Below are positions 29,963-39,953 of a stretch of DNA of 64,000 nucleotides, in pieces. Both the position numbers and the translations under genes were made by a program. A model generated the notes under the pieces. The model saw only the letters and a list, made by a program, of their open reading frames with translations. It was not told the origin of the DNA and did not search any database. How positions within the stretch are numbered: position 1 is the stretch's first letter; the number at the start of each line of letters is the position of its first letter. The stretch comes from Pseudenterobacter timonensis. Lineage in GTDB: Bacteria > Pseudomonadota > Gammaproteobacteria > Enterobacterales > Enterobacteriaceae. Location of the stretch: the NCBI RefSeq assembly GCF_900021175.1, contig NZ_FCOP01000013.1, positions 682,001-746,000 on the forward strand. The letters are read 5' to 3'.

Positions 29963-30775
29963 TTAGTCCGCTAAAAAGAGCGGGCCCATGGGCGGTTTTG
30001 GAAGGTCATACCGTTCCGGGTAATCTACTGAGACGAGATAGAGCCCTTCCGCCTTCGCCGTGGCTGCCGCCAGCGTTCTGTCCTTCGCCGCCAGCAGGTC
30101 TGCAATCCAGCTCTCCGGCTGGTGTCCGGCGCCTACTTCCATCAGGCTGCCGACAATATTCCTGACCATATGATGTACAAAGGCATTCGCTTTGATATCC
30201 ACCACCACATAAGCGCCAAAGCGGTTAACGTTAATGTGCATAACGTTGCGCCACGGCGTACGCGACTGACACTGAACCGCGCGAAACGAGGTGAAGTCGT
30301 TTTCGCCCAGCAGCGACTGCGCAGCCCGGTGCATACGTTGTGCATCGAGCGGCTCGTAGTAATGCGTCACCCCCTGGCTTAACACGCCGGGACGCAGGCG
30401 CTGATTATAGATGACGTAGCGGTAACGGCGCGCGGTGGCGCTGAAACGCGCATGAAAATCAGCGGGGACATCTTTCACCCAACGCACCGCGATGTCACCA
30501 GGTAAATTCGCATTTACGCCCAGCGTCCAGGCGGCATCCTTGCGCACGGCGGTGGTTTCAAAATGGACCACCTGCCCGGTGCCGTGTACGCCCGCATCGG
30601 TGCGACCGGCGCAAAAGACGTTAATGGGTTCATTCGCCACCTGCGAGAGCGCCTTTTCCAGCTTTTCCTGGACGCTACGCACCTCATTCTGGCGCTGCCA
30701 GCCATAATATTTGCTGCCGTCGTACTCAATGCCGAGCGCGATCTTATGGACCGGCTTCTGCTCCACATCTGACAT
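29963..30775 (-). CDS. truA: tRNA pseudouridine(38-40) synthase
   Basis: 270 residues. Catalytic Asp60 in [24 protein letters not shown] and [15 protein letters not shown] are the other family motifs. Modifies U38-U40 in the anticodon arm of many tRNAs. The start codon overlaps the usg stop by one base (TGATG), implying translational coupling. Confidence 0.97.
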   Translation of the reverse strand: MSDVEQKPVHKIALGIEYDGSKYYGWQRQNEVRSVQEKLEKALSQVANEPINVFCAGRTDAGVHGTGQVVHFETTAVRKDAAWTLGVNANLPGDIAVRWVKDVPADFHARFSATARRYRYVIYNQRLRPGVLSQGVTHYYEPLDAQRMHRAAQSLLGENDFTSFRAVQCQSRTPWRNVMHINVNRFGAYVVVDIKANAFVHHMVRNIVGSLMEVGAGHQPESWIADLLAAKDRTLAAATAKAEGLYLVSVDYPERYDLPKPPMGPLFLAD

Positions 30776-31788
30776 CAGTACAAATACTCCTGCACCAGCT
30801 TCTCGGCGATTTTCACCGCCATCAGCGCGCCGCCGAAGCGCACGTTGTCGGCCACTGACCAGAACTGCACCTGCTCCGGCATACCGTAGTCGTTACGCAC
30901 GCAGCCGACGGAGAGCTGCGCGTTGCCGGTGGCATCCCCCACCTGCGTCGGAAATTCGTTCTCTTCGCTCAGCACGATATCTTCGCCGCGGGCAAAGGCG
31001 TCGCGCGCCTCTTCCGCCGCCAGGGGACGCATCGCTTCGAAGCTGACCATCTGCGCATGACCGTAAAAGACCGGCGACTGGATGCAGCTGGCGGAGATCA
31101 TCAGCCCCTCGTCCTGCAGAATTTTGCGCGCTTCGTCAACGATACGACGCTCCTCGCGCACGCTGCCTTCGCGATCCGGCAGGATCGGCAACATATTGAA
31201 CGCCAGCTGGCGGCCAAAGAAATCATCTTCATCAATGGGGATGCCGTTGAGCAGCTTCGCGCTCTGCCCCGCCAGGGCGTCTACAGCCTTTTTACCGTTA
31301 GCAGAGGCGGAAAGCAGGCTGGTCACGGCGATACGCGACAGGCCGCCTTCGTCAATCAGCGGCTTCAGCGCCGCCAGCAGCTGGCTGGTCAGGCTGTCCG
31401 GCACGGCGATCAGGTTACGGTTGCGATAGTCTGCCAGGACGAACGGGTTAACCTCCGGCACCACCAGCGGCACATCAGGCTCCAGGGCAAAAAGGCCGCT
31501 GAGGTCAATCACCAGGCAGCCGGCGTTGGTCGCCTCTTCCACATACATAGCAGAAGCTTCCGCGCCTGCGGCGAAAAAGGCCAGCTGCGCCTGCGTCCAG
31601 TCAAAGTCGGCACTGTTCTGCACGAGGACCGTTTTACCGCCAAAGCGCAGCGATTCGCCCGCGCTCTCGCTACGGGCCAGCGCATAGATTTCACCCACCG
31701 GGAACTGACGCTCGGCAAGGGTTTCGAGCAGGGCTTCACCCACGGCGCCGGTGGCGCCCAGTACGGCAATATTCCAGCCTTCAGACAT
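30775..31788 (-). CDS. usg: Aspartate-semialdehyde dehydrogenase-like protein Usg
   Basis: 337 residues with the ASADH Rossmann start [22 protein letters not shown] and dimerisation domain. At the point where true ASADHs have the catalytic NC(T/S) motif this protein reads [12 protein letters not shown], with no cysteine, so it is unlikely to be a working dehydrogenase. Role unknown; its fixed place before truA in enterobacteria suggests it is kept for another function. Confidence 0.93.
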   Translation of the reverse strand: MSEGWNIAVLGATGAVGEALLETLAERQFPVGEIYALARSESAGESLRFGGKTVLVQNSADFDWTQAQLAFFAAGAEASAMYVEEATNAGCLVIDLSGLFALEPDVPLVVPEVNPFVLADYRNRNLIAVPDSLTSQLLAALKPLIDEGGLSRIAVTSLLSASANGKKAVDALAGQSAKLLNGIPIDEDDFFGRQLAFNMLPILPDREGSVREERRIVDEARKILQDEGLMISASCIQSPVFYGHAQMVSFEAMRPLAAEEARDAFARGEDIVLSEENEFPTQVGDATGNAQLSVGCVRNDYGMPEQVQFWSVADNVRFGGALMAVKIAEKLVQEYLY

Positions 31789-31805
31789 GGTGGTTTACTC
31801 CAGAA

Positions 31806-31842
31806 ATAAAAAAGCGTCCCTGCCGGCTTACCCGACAGGGAG
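31806..31842 (-). terminator. Terminator between pdxB and usg
   Basis: Minus strand TCCCTGTCGGGTAAGCCGGC then AGGGA, followed by CGCTTTTTTA. The stem is TCCCTG/CAGGGA extended by CGGG pairs. It lies 15 bases after the pdxB stop. Confidence 0.8.
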
Positions 31843-31855
31843 CATTAAGAAGATA

Positions 31856-32992
31856 TTAACGTGCCGGATGGTGAACGGCGTTGAACCCCAGTTTGCTCAG
31901 CAGCGCCGCCGCATCGGCGTCGTCACAAATCACATACAGGGATGACCATTCGCGACGTTCAAGATAGTGCTTACGCAGCCTGTCAAACTCACCCGGCGTG
32001 CCCGCCACTTTTCGCAGCAGGGCGTCATCGCGGCGCACATCATACACTAAATGCACCAGCCTTTTCAGCGCAGACTCGTCGAGCGGGCCGTGCAGCGTGA
32101 TACGGCCAAATTCCGGCGCGGGTAGCAGGGTATCGAGCGCCACCTGCTGCGGCTGGCCGAGAAAAGCGCTGTAGGCTTCGAACACCTGGGTGGTGCCGCG
32201 CGCTTTGCCTTCCAACGTATAGCCCGCAATATGCGCTGTGCCCAGATCAACGAGTTTGAGCAGTTCCACGTCAAGATCCGGCTCCGGCTCCCAGACGTCC
32301 AGCACCACGCTCAGATCTTGTCCCTCCTCCAGGGTGCGCTTCAGCGCCGCGTTATCCACCACCGGCCCGCGGCAGGCGTTGATGAGGATAGCGCCCGGCT
32401 TCAGCCGACGAAGTAGCGACTCATCCGCCAGATGTAAGCTTTTATACGGCCCCTCTTTAAAGAGCGGCGTATGGAAGGTAAGCACGTCGCACTCGGCCAC
32501 CAGCTCATCAAGGGAACGGAAATCCCCCGCCTCGCCACGATCGGCGCGCGGCGGATCGCACAGCAGCGTGCGGATCCCCAGCGCCTCCAGGCGTTTTTGC
32601 AGGCGCCCGCCGACGTTACCTACGCCAATAATGCCCACGGTGCGATCGGTCAGCGCAAAGCCATCGCGCTCGCCAAGCATTAACAGCGCGGAAAAGACAT
32701 ACTCCACCACGGCGATGGCGTTACAGCCCGGCGCGGCGGAAAAGCCAATACCCGCCTGCGCAAGCCAGGCGTCATCCACATGATCGGTTCCCGCGGTGGC
32801 GGTGCCAACGAATTTCACGCGCTTGCCGGCCAGCAGCGCCTCGTTAACCTTCGTCACGGAGCGCACCATTAACGCGTCGGCGTCATCCAGCGCCTCAACG
32901 GGAACGGGACGGCCAGGAACAGCCCTGACGTCGCCCAGGCGGCTAAAGAGCTCGCGGGCATAAGGCATATTTTCATCAACGAGGATTTTCAC
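31856..32992 (-). CDS. pdxB: Erythronate-4-phosphate dehydrogenase
   Basis: 378 residues, D-2-hydroxyacid dehydrogenase family. Second step of pyridoxal phosphate synthesis. NAD motif [20 protein letters not shown], catalytic Arg in [10 protein letters not shown], the Glu-Pro-Glu/His segment DVWEPEP ... [19 protein letters not shown], and a C-terminal PdxB dimerisation domain. Divergent from flk with a 17-bp dyad in the shared gap. Confidence 0.97.
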   Translation of the reverse strand: MKILVDENMPYARELFSRLGDVRAVPGRPVPVEALDDADALMVRSVTKVNEALLAGKRVKFVGTATAGTDHVDDAWLAQAGIGFSAAPGCNAIAVVEYVFSALLMLGERDGFALTDRTVGIIGVGNVGGRLQKRLEALGIRTLLCDPPRADRGEAGDFRSLDELVAECDVLTFHTPLFKEGPYKSLHLADESLLRRLKPGAILINACRGPVVDNAALKRTLEEGQDLSVVLDVWEPEPDLDVELLKLVDLGTAHIAGYTLEGKARGTTQVFEAYSAFLGQPQQVALDTLLPAPEFGRITLHGPLDESALKRLVHLVYDVRRDDALLRKVAGTPGEFDRLRKHYLERREWSSLYVICDDADAAALLSKLGFNAVHHPAR

Positions 32993-33059
32993 GTCTGAGT
33001 ACCTGTTTGAGAGGAAGTTATCCGCGCAAGTGTGCCATAATCTCGCGGCCAGGCATACA

Positions 33060-33076
33060 CGTAAACCTGGTTTACG
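33060..33076. promoter_or_regulatory. Perfect dyad upstream of flk
   Basis: CGTAAACC-T-GGTTTACG, 8-bp arms, 30 bases before the flk start and in the pdxB-flk divergent gap. An operator or short hairpin; I cannot name a binding protein. Confidence 0.4.
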
Positions 33077-33105
33077 GTGAGTAACACGCTTAAGGATTTT
33101 TGACG

Positions 33106-34110
33106 ATGCAGCCTATTTCAGGTACGCCGCCGCGCCCTCCCGGTGAGGGGCCCTCTCCTTCCGCCTCTTTGGGCGAACAGCCTCTTTCTACCCAGCAGCG
33201 CACCGTGCTGGAGCGCCTGATCACGCGTCTGGTTGCGCTTACCTCGCAACAGAGTGCGGAGGTGTGGGCGGGTATAAAGCACGATTTGGGAGTGAAAGGC
33301 GATATGCCATTGCTGTCGCGCCACTTCCCCGCCGCTGAGCAGAACCTGAACCAGCGCCTCGTCACTGCGCAGCAAAATCATACGAACCGTCAGGTTATGT
33401 CACAGCTGACAGACCTGCTGGGCCTGGGCAATAACCGTCAGGCAGTCAGCGATTTCGTCCGTCAGGAATATGGCCAGACGGCGCTCAGCCAGCTGACGCC
33501 CGCCCAGCTTAAAACCGTACTGACGCTTTTGCAGAATAACCAGCTCTCCATTCCGCAGCCGCAGCAGCGTCCGGCGACCGAGCGGCCGCTCCAGCCCGCC
33601 GAGCATAATACCCTCAAGCAGATGGTGACCCGCCTTGCCGCCGCCACCGGCGAACCCACGAAGCTTATCTGGCAGTCGATGCTGGAGCTTTCCGGTGTGA
33701 AAGCGGGCGAGCTGATCCCGGCGAAGCAGTTTACCCATCTGGTGACCTGGCTCCAGGCGCGACAGACGCTCAGCGCCCATAGCGCGCCAACGCTTCAGAC
33801 CGTGCAGGCAGCGCTGAAACAGCCGCTGGAGCCGCAGGAATTTGAGGCGATACGCGACTACGCCCAACAGAACTGGCAGGCCACACCGCAAACGGTGTTA
33901 ACCGTTGCTCAGGTGCAGGATATCCTTAACCAGATTGTGGTGCGCCGCTCTGAGCGAGAGGGGGGCATCCCCGAGGCACAGCATATTCAGCCCATCTACA
34001 GCCCGTTTTTTGCGCCGATCGTGGAGACCTTCAGAACCCTTTCCGCCCGTCCGGGGGTGATGCTGGTTGCCCTGCTGATTGCGCTGGCGATCTTCTGGCT
34101 GGTTGTGTGA
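33106..34110 (+). CDS. flk: Flagella biosynthesis regulator Flk
   Basis: 334 residues, cytoplasmic Gln/Pro-rich helical protein with one C-terminal membrane anchor ([18 protein letters not shown] at the very end). In Salmonella Flk delays secretion-specificity switching by blocking premature FlgM export. [20 protein letters not shown] precedes the anchor. I use the ATG at 33106 with AAGGA 9 bases upstream; a TTG two codons earlier is unlikely. The last nine codons are the first unit of a tandem repeat that continues into the intergenic region. Confidence 0.93.
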   Translation: MQPISGTPPRPPGEGPSPSASLGEQPLSTQQRTVLERLITRLVALTSQQSAEVWAGIKHDLGVKGDMPLLSRHFPAAEQNLNQRLVTAQQNHTNRQVMSQLTDLLGLGNNRQAVSDFVRQEYGQTALSQLTPAQLKTVLTLLQNNQLSIPQPQQRPATERPLQPAEHNTLKQMVTRLAAATGEPTKLIWQSMLELSGVKAGELIPAKQFTHLVTWLQARQTLSAHSAPTLQTVQAALKQPLEPQEFEAIRDYAQQNWQATPQTVLTVAQVQDILNQIVVRRSEREGGIPEAQHIQPIYSPFFAPIVETFRTLSARPGVMLVALLIALAIFWLVV

Positions 34111-34400
34111 GATTTTGCCCGGTGGCGCTGCGCTTACCGGGCCTACAAGGGCTGGCGATCTTCTTACTGGTTGCGTGAAATTTTGCCCGGTGGCGCTACG
34201 CTTACCGGGCCTACAAAGGCTGGCGATCTTCTTACTGGTTGCGTGAGTTTTTGCCCGGTGGCGCTGCGCTTACCGGGCCTACAAGCGCTGGCGATCTTCT
34301 GGCTGGTTGTGTGAGATTTTGCCCGGTGGCGCTCCGCTTACCGGGCCTACAAGGGCTGGCAAACGTCTGGCTGGCTGTGACCTACGCTTACCGGGTTTGC
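34083..34400 (+). repeat. 68-bp tandem array: flk tail plus REP, 4.5 copies
   Basis: Units start at 34083, 34151, 34219, 34287 and 34355, exactly 68 bases apart. Each begins GCTGGCGATCTTCT (the flk C-terminal codons), continues through the flk stop region and ends with a REP (TTGCCCGGTGGCGCT .. CTTACCGGGCCTACAA). Unit 4 differs from unit 1 by about one base within the unit; units 2 and 3 share a TTACTGGTTGCGTGA variant. Unit 5 is decayed and lacks the left half of the REP. The arrangement A-B-B-A suggests successive duplications by slippage or unequal exchange. Confidence 0.95.
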
Positions 34401-34411
34401 CAGATCGCGGA

Positions 34412-34443
34412 CTGTAGGCCGGGTAAGCGCAGCGCCACCCGGC
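34412..34443. repeat. Inverted REP closing the array
   Basis: CTGTAGGCCGGGTAAGCGCA then GCGCCACCCGGCT is a REP in the opposite orientation to those in the tandem array, making a BIME-like cluster before the yfcJ stop. Confidence 0.85.
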
Positions 34444-34450
34444 TAAAAGG

Positions 34451-35629
34451 CTAGGTTCGACGAAACGCTACCAGCGTCACCCCTATCCCCACCACCGCCG
34501 TGACCGCGCCAGCCAGAAAGACCGACGGATAGCCAAACGAGGTGGCAAGCAGGCCCGCCAGCGGCCCGGTTACTCCGTAGGAGATATCCTGAAACGCGGC
34601 ATAGCCGCCAAGGGCGGTGCCCCGTACCTGAGGAGCAACCCGTTTCACCACCTCCACCCCGAGCGCGGGAAAGATTAATGAACAGCCGCTGCCGGTCAGC
34701 GCTGCGCCGAGCAGCGCCACCCACGCCACCGGAGCCTGCCACAGCAGCAGCAGGCCAGCTGTCTCAATCACCAGCGACGCCACCGCGACTCTCACACCGC
34801 CAAAGCGATCCGGCATCCAGCCAAACAGAATGCGCATCAGCACAAACGCGCCGCCAAAGGCGGTCAGCGTAAAGCCCGCCATCGCCCAGCCGCGGCTCAT
34901 AAAGTAAAGCGACACAAAGGTACCGATCACCGCAAAGCCGACGCCCTGTAGCGCCAGCCCCAGGCCGGGCTGCCAGATTTGCCCCAGCACGCTCCAGAGC
35001 GAGGGGCGCTCCCCCTTATGGGCTGGCACCTTGCGCACTGTGCCGTTAAACGCCCAGGCCAGCAGCGGCAGTACCATCGTCGTCCCCGCCAGGGCGGCAA
35101 AACCAAAGTGGCTATGGATCAGCAGCCCCAGCGGCGCCCCAGCAGCCAGCGCGCCGTAGATCGCCATGCCGTTCCAGGACATCACCTTGCCGGAACGGGC
35201 CGGCCCCACCAGCCCCATTCCCCAGGTAAGCGTCCCGGTTAGCAGCTGGCTCTCGCCAAAGCCAAGGATAAGACGCCCTACAATCAGCAGGGCAAACTTC
35301 ACCGGGGCGTCTACCGGCAGCAGGGCCGCCAGCAGCCACGCGCCGCCTGCCACCGCGCAGGCAAACATTCCCTGCAGCGCGGAGCGTTTTGCGCCGTGCT
35401 GATCCGCCAGCCGCCCGGCGTAGCCGCGGGTTAAGACGGTCGCTAAAAACTGGATACCCACCGCGATGCCCACCAGGGTATTGCCATAGCCCAGCTCGTG
35501 ATGGACAAAAAGCGGGATCACCGGCAACGGCAGGCCAACGGTCATGTAGGTAAGAAATACTGCGAAAGCGATGCGAAACAGCGGGCCATTGCCAGAAGAG
35601 GCGTGGCTGGCAGAGTTGACGACAGTCAT
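34451..35629 (-). CDS. yfcJ: MFS transporter YfcJ
   Basis: 392 residues, same as E. coli YfcJ (UPF0226), twelve predicted membrane segments. N-terminal [22 protein letters not shown], the MFS loop 2-3 motif appears as [16 protein letters not shown]. coli YfcJ and YhhS have been linked to arabinose and glyphosate efflux in overexpression work; natural substrate unknown. Start at 35629 chosen to match E. coli; an upstream in-frame ATG lies in the fabB terminator. Confidence 0.93.
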   Translation of the reverse strand: MTVVNSASHASSGNGPLFRIAFAVFLTYMTVGLPLPVIPLFVHHELGYGNTLVGIAVGIQFLATVLTRGYAGRLADQHGAKRSALQGMFACAVAGGAWLLAALLPVDAPVKFALLIVGRLILGFGESQLLTGTLTWGMGLVGPARSGKVMSWNGMAIYGALAAGAPLGLLIHSHFGFAALAGTTMVLPLLAWAFNGTVRKVPAHKGERPSLWSVLGQIWQPGLGLALQGVGFAVIGTFVSLYFMSRGWAMAGFTLTAFGGAFVLMRILFGWMPDRFGGVRVAVASLVIETAGLLLLWQAPVAWVALLGAALTGSGCSLIFPALGVEVVKRVAPQVRGTALGGYAAFQDISYGVTGPLAGLLATSFGYPSVFLAGAVTAVVGIGVTLVAFRRT

Positions 35630-35652
35630 GCTTAACTCCGAAATACGTGCAT

Positions 35653-35679
35653 AAAAAAGGGAGCCATCAGGCTCCCTTC
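35653..35679 (-). terminator. Terminator after fabB
   Basis: AAGGGAGCC/GGCTCCCTT with loop TGAT on the minus strand, followed by TTTTTTAT. Begins 18 bases after the fabB stop and lies before yfcJ. Confidence 0.92.
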
Positions 35680-35697
35680 TACTATACATTCAAATGG

Positions 35698-36915
35698 TTA
35701 CGCTTTCAGCTTGCGCATAACCAGAGTGGCGTTGGTGCCGCCAAAACCGAAGCTGTTGGACATCACGGTAGTCAGTTCACGCTCGGTGGTTTCGGTCACG
35801 ATGTTCAGACCAGCAGCCTGCTCGTCCATCTCTTCGATGTTGATGCTCGGGGCGATAAAGCCATGTTCCAGCATCAGCAGAGAGTAGATCGCTTCCTGGA
35901 CGCCTGCGGCACCCAGAGAGTGGCCGGTCATCGCTTTGGTCGCAGAGATAGCCGGGCTGTTGTCGCCAAACACTTCACGAATCGCACCCAGCTCTTTCAC
36001 GTCGCCTACCGGAGTAGAAGTCCCGTGGGAGTTCAGATAGTCTATCGGCGTATCAACGCCATGCATCGCCATCTTCATGCAGCGCACCGCGCCTTCACCG
36101 GATGGGGCAACCATGTCTGCGCCATCGGAGGTGGCGCCATAGCCAACGATTTCCGCATAGATGCGCGCGCCGCGCGCCAGAGCGTGCTCCAGCTCTTCAA
36201 CGACCACCATACCGCCACCGCCTGCGATAACAAAGCCATCGCGGTTTGCATCATAGGTACGGGAAGCTTTTTCCGGCGTCTCGTTGTATTTGGTGGAAAG
36301 TGCGCCCATAGCGTCGAACTCGCAGGCCATTTCCCAGCCCAGCTCTTCGCCGCCACCGGCAAATACGATGTCCTGCTTGCCCAGCTGGATCTGCTCGACC
36401 GCATTACCAATACAGTGAGCGGATGTCGCACACGCGGAGCTAATGGAGTAGTTCACACCGTGGATTTTGAACGGCGTGGCGAGGCAGGCGGAAACCGCTG
36501 AACCCATAGCTTTGGTCACAACGTAAGGACCCACCGCTTTCAGGCCGCGCGGGCTACGCATCGCGTCTGCACCGAACACCTGCGCTTTAGACGAACCGCC
36601 GGAGCCGGCAATCAGGCCCACACGCGGGTTGTTCTGGTAAACCTCTTCGCTCAGGCCAGCGTCGGCAATCGCTTCCTGCATGGAAAGAAAGGCGTAAATA
36701 GAGGCATCGTTCATGAAACGAACCACTTTACGGTCGATCAAACCGGTGGTGTCCAGTTTGACGTTACCCCATACGTGGCTGCGCATTCCTGAATTTTTAA
36801 ACTCTTCAGAGAAAGTGATCCCGGAGCGTCCTTCACGCAGAGATGCCAGGACTTCCTGCTGGTTATTACCGATGCTGGAAACGATGCCCAGGCCAGTAAT
36901 CACTGCACGTTTCAT
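35698..36915 (-). CDS. fabB: 3-oxoacyl-ACP synthase I
   Basis: 405 residues. Chain-elongating condensing enzyme essential for unsaturated fatty acids. Catalytic triad Cys162 ([14 protein letters not shown]), His in [11 protein letters not shown] and His in [11 protein letters not shown]-terminal [14 protein letters not shown]. One residue shorter than E. coli FabB because of a small gap in the GGSSKAQVF loop. High codon bias. Upstream sites resemble FabR and FadR operators. Confidence 0.98.
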   Translation of the reverse strand: MKRAVITGLGIVSSIGNNQQEVLASLREGRSGITFSEEFKNSGMRSHVWGNVKLDTTGLIDRKVVRFMNDASIYAFLSMQEAIADAGLSEEVYQNNPRVGLIAGSGGSSKAQVFGADAMRSPRGLKAVGPYVVTKAMGSAVSACLATPFKIHGVNYSISSACATSAHCIGNAVEQIQLGKQDIVFAGGGEELGWEMACEFDAMGALSTKYNETPEKASRTYDANRDGFVIAGGGGMVVVEELEHALARGARIYAEIVGYGATSDGADMVAPSGEGAVRCMKMAMHGVDTPIDYLNSHGTSTPVGDVKELGAIREVFGDNSPAISATKAMTGHSLGAAGVQEAIYSLLMLEHGFIAPSINIEEMDEQAAGLNIVTETTERELTTVMSNSFGFGGTNATLVMRKLKA

Positions 36916-36970
36916 TCAATACCTCTGTAAGTCTGTAAGTCGCACTATTTTAAGTTTCGATTCGCACAAT

Positions 36971-36988
36971 AGCGTACACTTGTACGCC
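36971..36988. promoter_or_regulatory. FabR-like operator of fabB
   Basis: AGCGTACACTTGTACGCC, a near-perfect palindrome matching the FabR pattern AGCGTACA..TGTNCGCT known upstream of fabB and fabA. About 56 bases before the fabB ATG. Confidence 0.8.
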
Positions 36989-36989
36989 G

Positions 36990-37006
36990 AACAAGTCCGA
37001 TCAGCC
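36990..37006 (-). promoter_or_regulatory. FadR-like site of fabB
   Basis: Minus strand GGCTGATCGGACTTGTT resembles the FadR operator (AACTGGTCNGACCAGTT-like) and lies directly upstream of the FabR-like palindrome. FadR activates fabB in E. coli from this position. Confidence 0.65.
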
Positions 37007-37081
37007 AATTTCTGCGGAAATTTGCGCCGATTGCTCCACATCGTTAAGATCGTGCCACCGCCTGTCAGACGAGTAACTTAC

Positions 37082-39082
37082 GTGAAACAAACTGCTATAC
37101 AACCCGCCAACCTTGAATTTAACGCTGAGGGTACACCTGTTTCCCGAGATTTTGACGATGTCTACTTCTCTAATGATAACGGACTGGAAGAGACACGTTA
37201 TGTTTTCCTCGAAGGAAATCAGCTCAGCGCCCGTTTTCCCACCCATTCACGCAGCCTGTTCGTCGTGGCGGAGAGCGGTTTTGGAACCGGGCTTAACTTT
37301 CTGACGCTCTGGCAGGCGTTCGATCGCTTTCGTGCGGCGCATCCTGAGGCGACGCTGCAAAGGCTGCATTTCATCAGCTTTGAAAAATTCCCCCTTACCG
37401 CGCACGACCTGCGGCTTGCCCATCAGCGCTGGCCGGAGCTGGCTCCCTGGGCCAGCCAGCTGCAGGCACAGTGGCCTTTGCCTCTTGCTGGCTGCCATCG
37501 TTTGCTGCTTGATGAAGGGAGAGTGACGCTCGATTTATGGCTCGGCGATATTAACGAGCTGACCAACCAGCTGGATGATTCCCTGGACGGCCAGGTTGAC
37601 GCCTGGTTCCTGGACGGTTTTGCTCCGGCAAAGAACCCGGATATGTGGAGCACGCATCTCTTTACCGCGATGGCGCGGCTGGCGCGGCCAGGCGCCACGC
37701 TGGCAACCTTTACCTCCGCCGGGTTTGTCCGCCGCGGACTGCAGGAGGCGGGCTTCACCATGCGCAAGCAGAAAGGCTTTGGCCGCAAGCGCGAAATGCT
37801 GGTGGGCGTGATGGAACAGCCGGCATCCCCGGCGCCGCGCACGCCGTGGTTTGCCCGCAGCGGCAGCAACGCGCGCGAAACGGCAATTATTGGCGGCGGG
37901 ATTGCCAGCGCGCTGCTCGCGCTGGCGCTTATTCAGCGCGGCTGGCAGGTGACGCTCTATTGCGCGGATAGCGAACCGGCCCAGGGCGCTTCCGGCAACC
38001 GTCAGGGGGCGCTCTATCCGCTGCTGAGCGCCCACGATCCGGCCCTGAGCCGCTTTTTCCCGGCGGCGTTTACCTTCGCGCGGCGCCTCTACGATGCGCT
38101 GCCTGTCGCATTCGACCACGACTGGTGCGGCGTCACCCAGCTCGGCTGGGATGAGAAGAGCCAGCAAAAAATCGCACAGATGCTCTCCCTGGGCCTGCCG
38201 GAAGCGCTCGCCGAAAAAGTGGATGCTGCGCAGGTTGCCGAAAATACGGGACTTGAGACCGGCTGCGGCGGTATTCATTATCCACTGGGCGGCTGGCTCT
38301 GCCCGGCTGAGCTGGTGGCCGCCCTTCTCGATCTTGCGCAGACGCGCGGGCTGAAGGTGCACTACAACCAGGAAGCCGCGTCGCTGACCCGCACCGACGC
38401 GGGCTGGCAGGTGCGCTTTGAGAACGGCCAGACCGCCGAGCATGCCTGCATGGTTGTGGCGAACGGCCACCGTATCAACGACTTTTCGCAAACGGCAATG
38501 CTGCCGGTCTACTCGGTCGCCGGACAGGTCAGCCATATCCCCTCAACGCCTGAACTCGGCAAACTGCGCCAGGTGCTCTGCTACGACGGTTATCTGACGC
38601 CGCAAAATCCGACGAACGGTCACCACTGCATCGGGGCCAGCTATCGTCGCGGGCAGGCTGAGTGCGACTACCGGGAGGAAGATCAGCAGCAAAATCGCCA
38701 GCGTCTGCTGGATTGCTTCCCGCAGGCAGAATGGGCAAAAGAAGTGGACGTCAGCGATGGCGATGCCCGTTGCGCCGTGCGCTGCGCGACCCGCGATCAC
38801 CTGCCGATGGTGGGCAATGTGCCCGATTATGCGGCCACGCTAGAGGTCTATCAGCAACTGGCGCAGACGCAGGCTGAGGCGAAAAGCGCCCCGGTCTGGC
38901 CCGATCTCTTTATGATTGGCGCGCTGGGTTCACGCGGCTTATGTTCGGCGCCGCTGCTGGCGGAAGTACTGGCCGCGCAGATGAGCAACGAGCCTGTCCC
39001 GCTGGATGGCGCAACGCTTGCGGGGCTGAATCCAAACCGACTGTGGGTGAGAAAGCTGCTGAAGGGGAAAGCGGTAGTCTAA
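37082..39082 (+). CDS. mnmC: Bifunctional tRNA modification enzyme MnmC
   Basis: 666 residues. Completes mnm5s2U34: the C-terminal FAD oxidase part (from about residue 260; [20 protein letters not shown]ossmann motif) removes the carboxymethyl group and the N-terminal SAM methyltransferase part ([32 protein letters not shown]) methylates it. The start is a GTG at 37082 matching the E. coli N-terminus ([20 protein letters not shown]); in-frame ATGs far upstream lie in the fabB coding region and are not credible. Divergent from fabB. Confidence 0.96.
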   Translation: MKQTAIQPANLEFNAEGTPVSRDFDDVYFSNDNGLEETRYVFLEGNQLSARFPTHSRSLFVVAESGFGTGLNFLTLWQAFDRFRAAHPEATLQRLHFISFEKFPLTAHDLRLAHQRWPELAPWASQLQAQWPLPLAGCHRLLLDEGRVTLDLWLGDINELTNQLDDSLDGQVDAWFLDGFAPAKNPDMWSTHLFTAMARLARPGATLATFTSAGFVRRGLQEAGFTMRKQKGFGRKREMLVGVMEQPASPAPRTPWFARSGSNARETAIIGGGIASALLALALIQRGWQVTLYCADSEPAQGASGNRQGALYPLLSAHDPALSRFFPAAFTFARRLYDALPVAFDHDWCGVTQLGWDEKSQQKIAQMLSLGLPEALAEKVDAAQVAENTGLETGCGGIHYPLGGWLCPAELVAALLDLAQTRGLKVHYNQEAASLTRTDAGWQVRFENGQTAEHACMVVANGHRINDFSQTAMLPVYSVAGQVSHIPSTPELGKLRQVLCYDGYLTPQNPTNGHHCIGASYRRGQAECDYREEDQQQNRQRLLDCFPQAEWAKEVDVSDGDARCAVRCATRDHLPMVGNVPDYAATLEVYQQLAQTQAEAKSAPVWPDLFMIGALGSRGLCSAPLLAEVLAAQMSNEPVPLDGATLAGLNPNRLWVRKLLKGKAVV

Positions 39083-39086
39083 AGAA

Positions 39087-39111
39087 CGCCCTCTCCCCAG
39101 GGAGAGGGTGA
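39087..39111. repeat. CCCTCTCC-type palindrome after mnmC
   Basis: CGCCCTCTCCCCAGGGAGAG followed by GGTG forms a strong stem between the convergent ends of mnmC and yfcL; it can act as a terminator-like structure and is a single arm of the repeat family at 26007. Confidence 0.6.
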
Positions 39112-39116
39112 CTGCA

Positions 39117-39395
39117 TTACTTCTGCGTCGCCTGCTGGAAGAGATTATCCCACATGCCCAGCACCAGAGACTGATCGCGCGGGGAGAGTTCCCCCGCCTG
39201 AATAGCTTTCTCCAGGCTGCGGCTCACCTCGGCGTGGACGGCTTCGGCGGAGTGATCGTCCCCCGCTTCCAGCTCCGCTATCGCCAGGGTCAGATGACCA
39301 CGCAGATAGCCGCTGGCAAACAGCTCATCATCGCTGGCGTGTTCCACCATGTCATCAATTAACGCCAGGACGCGTGATTCAAATTCTGCGATCAT
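39117..39395 (-). CDS. yfcL: Conserved protein YfcL
   Basis: 92-residue helical acidic protein ([20 protein letters not shown]...), family of unknown function found in enterobacteria. Last gene of the epmC-side leftward cluster, 9 bases after epmC. No recognisable motif or membrane segment. Confidence 0.9.
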   Translation of the reverse strand: MIAEFESRVLALIDDMVEHASDDELFASGYLRGHLTLAIAELEAGDDHSAEAVHAEVSRSLEKAIQAGELSPRDQSLVLGMWDNLFQQATQK

Positions 39396-39404
39396 CTTCT
39401 TTCC

Positions 39405-39953
39405 TCAATTAATATCTTCCGGCCAGGGGAAGTGTTCCGCCTTGATCTCCGGCGTGTGGTAGTAATCCTGTAAGGCTTTGATAAAACGCGCCGGACGGGC
39501 AGGGATCCCCTTCTCAAGGTATTCCATCACCTGCGCGTGGACGCGACGCTGAAACTTGACGCGATCCGGCTCGACGTCGCCCTCAAGGTTGTCGCAGCTG
39601 ACGTTAAAGGGGTAGCCCGCCGCCACGCAAAAGAGCCAGTCAAACGCCTGCGGCTTGACCTCAACATCTTCGAACTGCCCCTGGGTAGCGGCATCCCGCC
39701 CGTCCGGGCAGTACCAGTAGCCAAAGTCCACCTGCTCGCGGCGCGTTTTACCGGCAATGCACCAGTGCGAAATTTCATGCAGCGCGCTGGCATAGTAGCC
39801 GTGCGCGAAGACGATACGGTTATACGGCACGTCGGCATCAGCAGGAAGATAGATCGGTTCGTCGTCGCCTTTAATCAGACGGGTATTAAAATCATCCGCA
39901 AAGCAGCGATCGAATATGTCGATCAGCTGTTCATAGTGATGGGTAGTTTTCAT
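39405..39953 (-). CDS. epmC: Elongation factor P hydroxylase EpmC
   Basis: 182 residues (YfcM). Hydroxylates the lysyl-lysine side chain on elongation factor P after EpmA/EpmB. The metal-binding HEISHW motif (in ASALHEISHWCIAGKTRR) is present with downstream acidic residues (EDVEVKPQAFDWLF). Start codon overlaps the yfcA stop by one base (TAATG). Confidence 0.95.
   Translation of the reverse strand: MKTTHHYEQLIDIFDRCFADDFNTRLIKGDDEPIYLPADADVPYNRIVFAHGYYASALHEISHWCIAGKTRREQVDFGYWYCPDGRDAATQGQFEDVEVKPQAFDWLFCVAAGYPFNVSCDNLEGDVEPDRVKFQRRVHAQVMEYLEKGIPARPARFIKALQDYYHTPEIKAEHFPWPEDIN

Noticed and set aside
34083..34400. CRISPR array
   Set aside because: The 68-base units repeat without unique spacers and contain REP and flk coding sequence; no cas genes are nearby.
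36713..37081. N-terminal extension of mnmC by 123 codons
   Set aside because: It overlaps fabB on the other strand and its promoter; the E. coli N-terminus aligns to the GTG at 37082.
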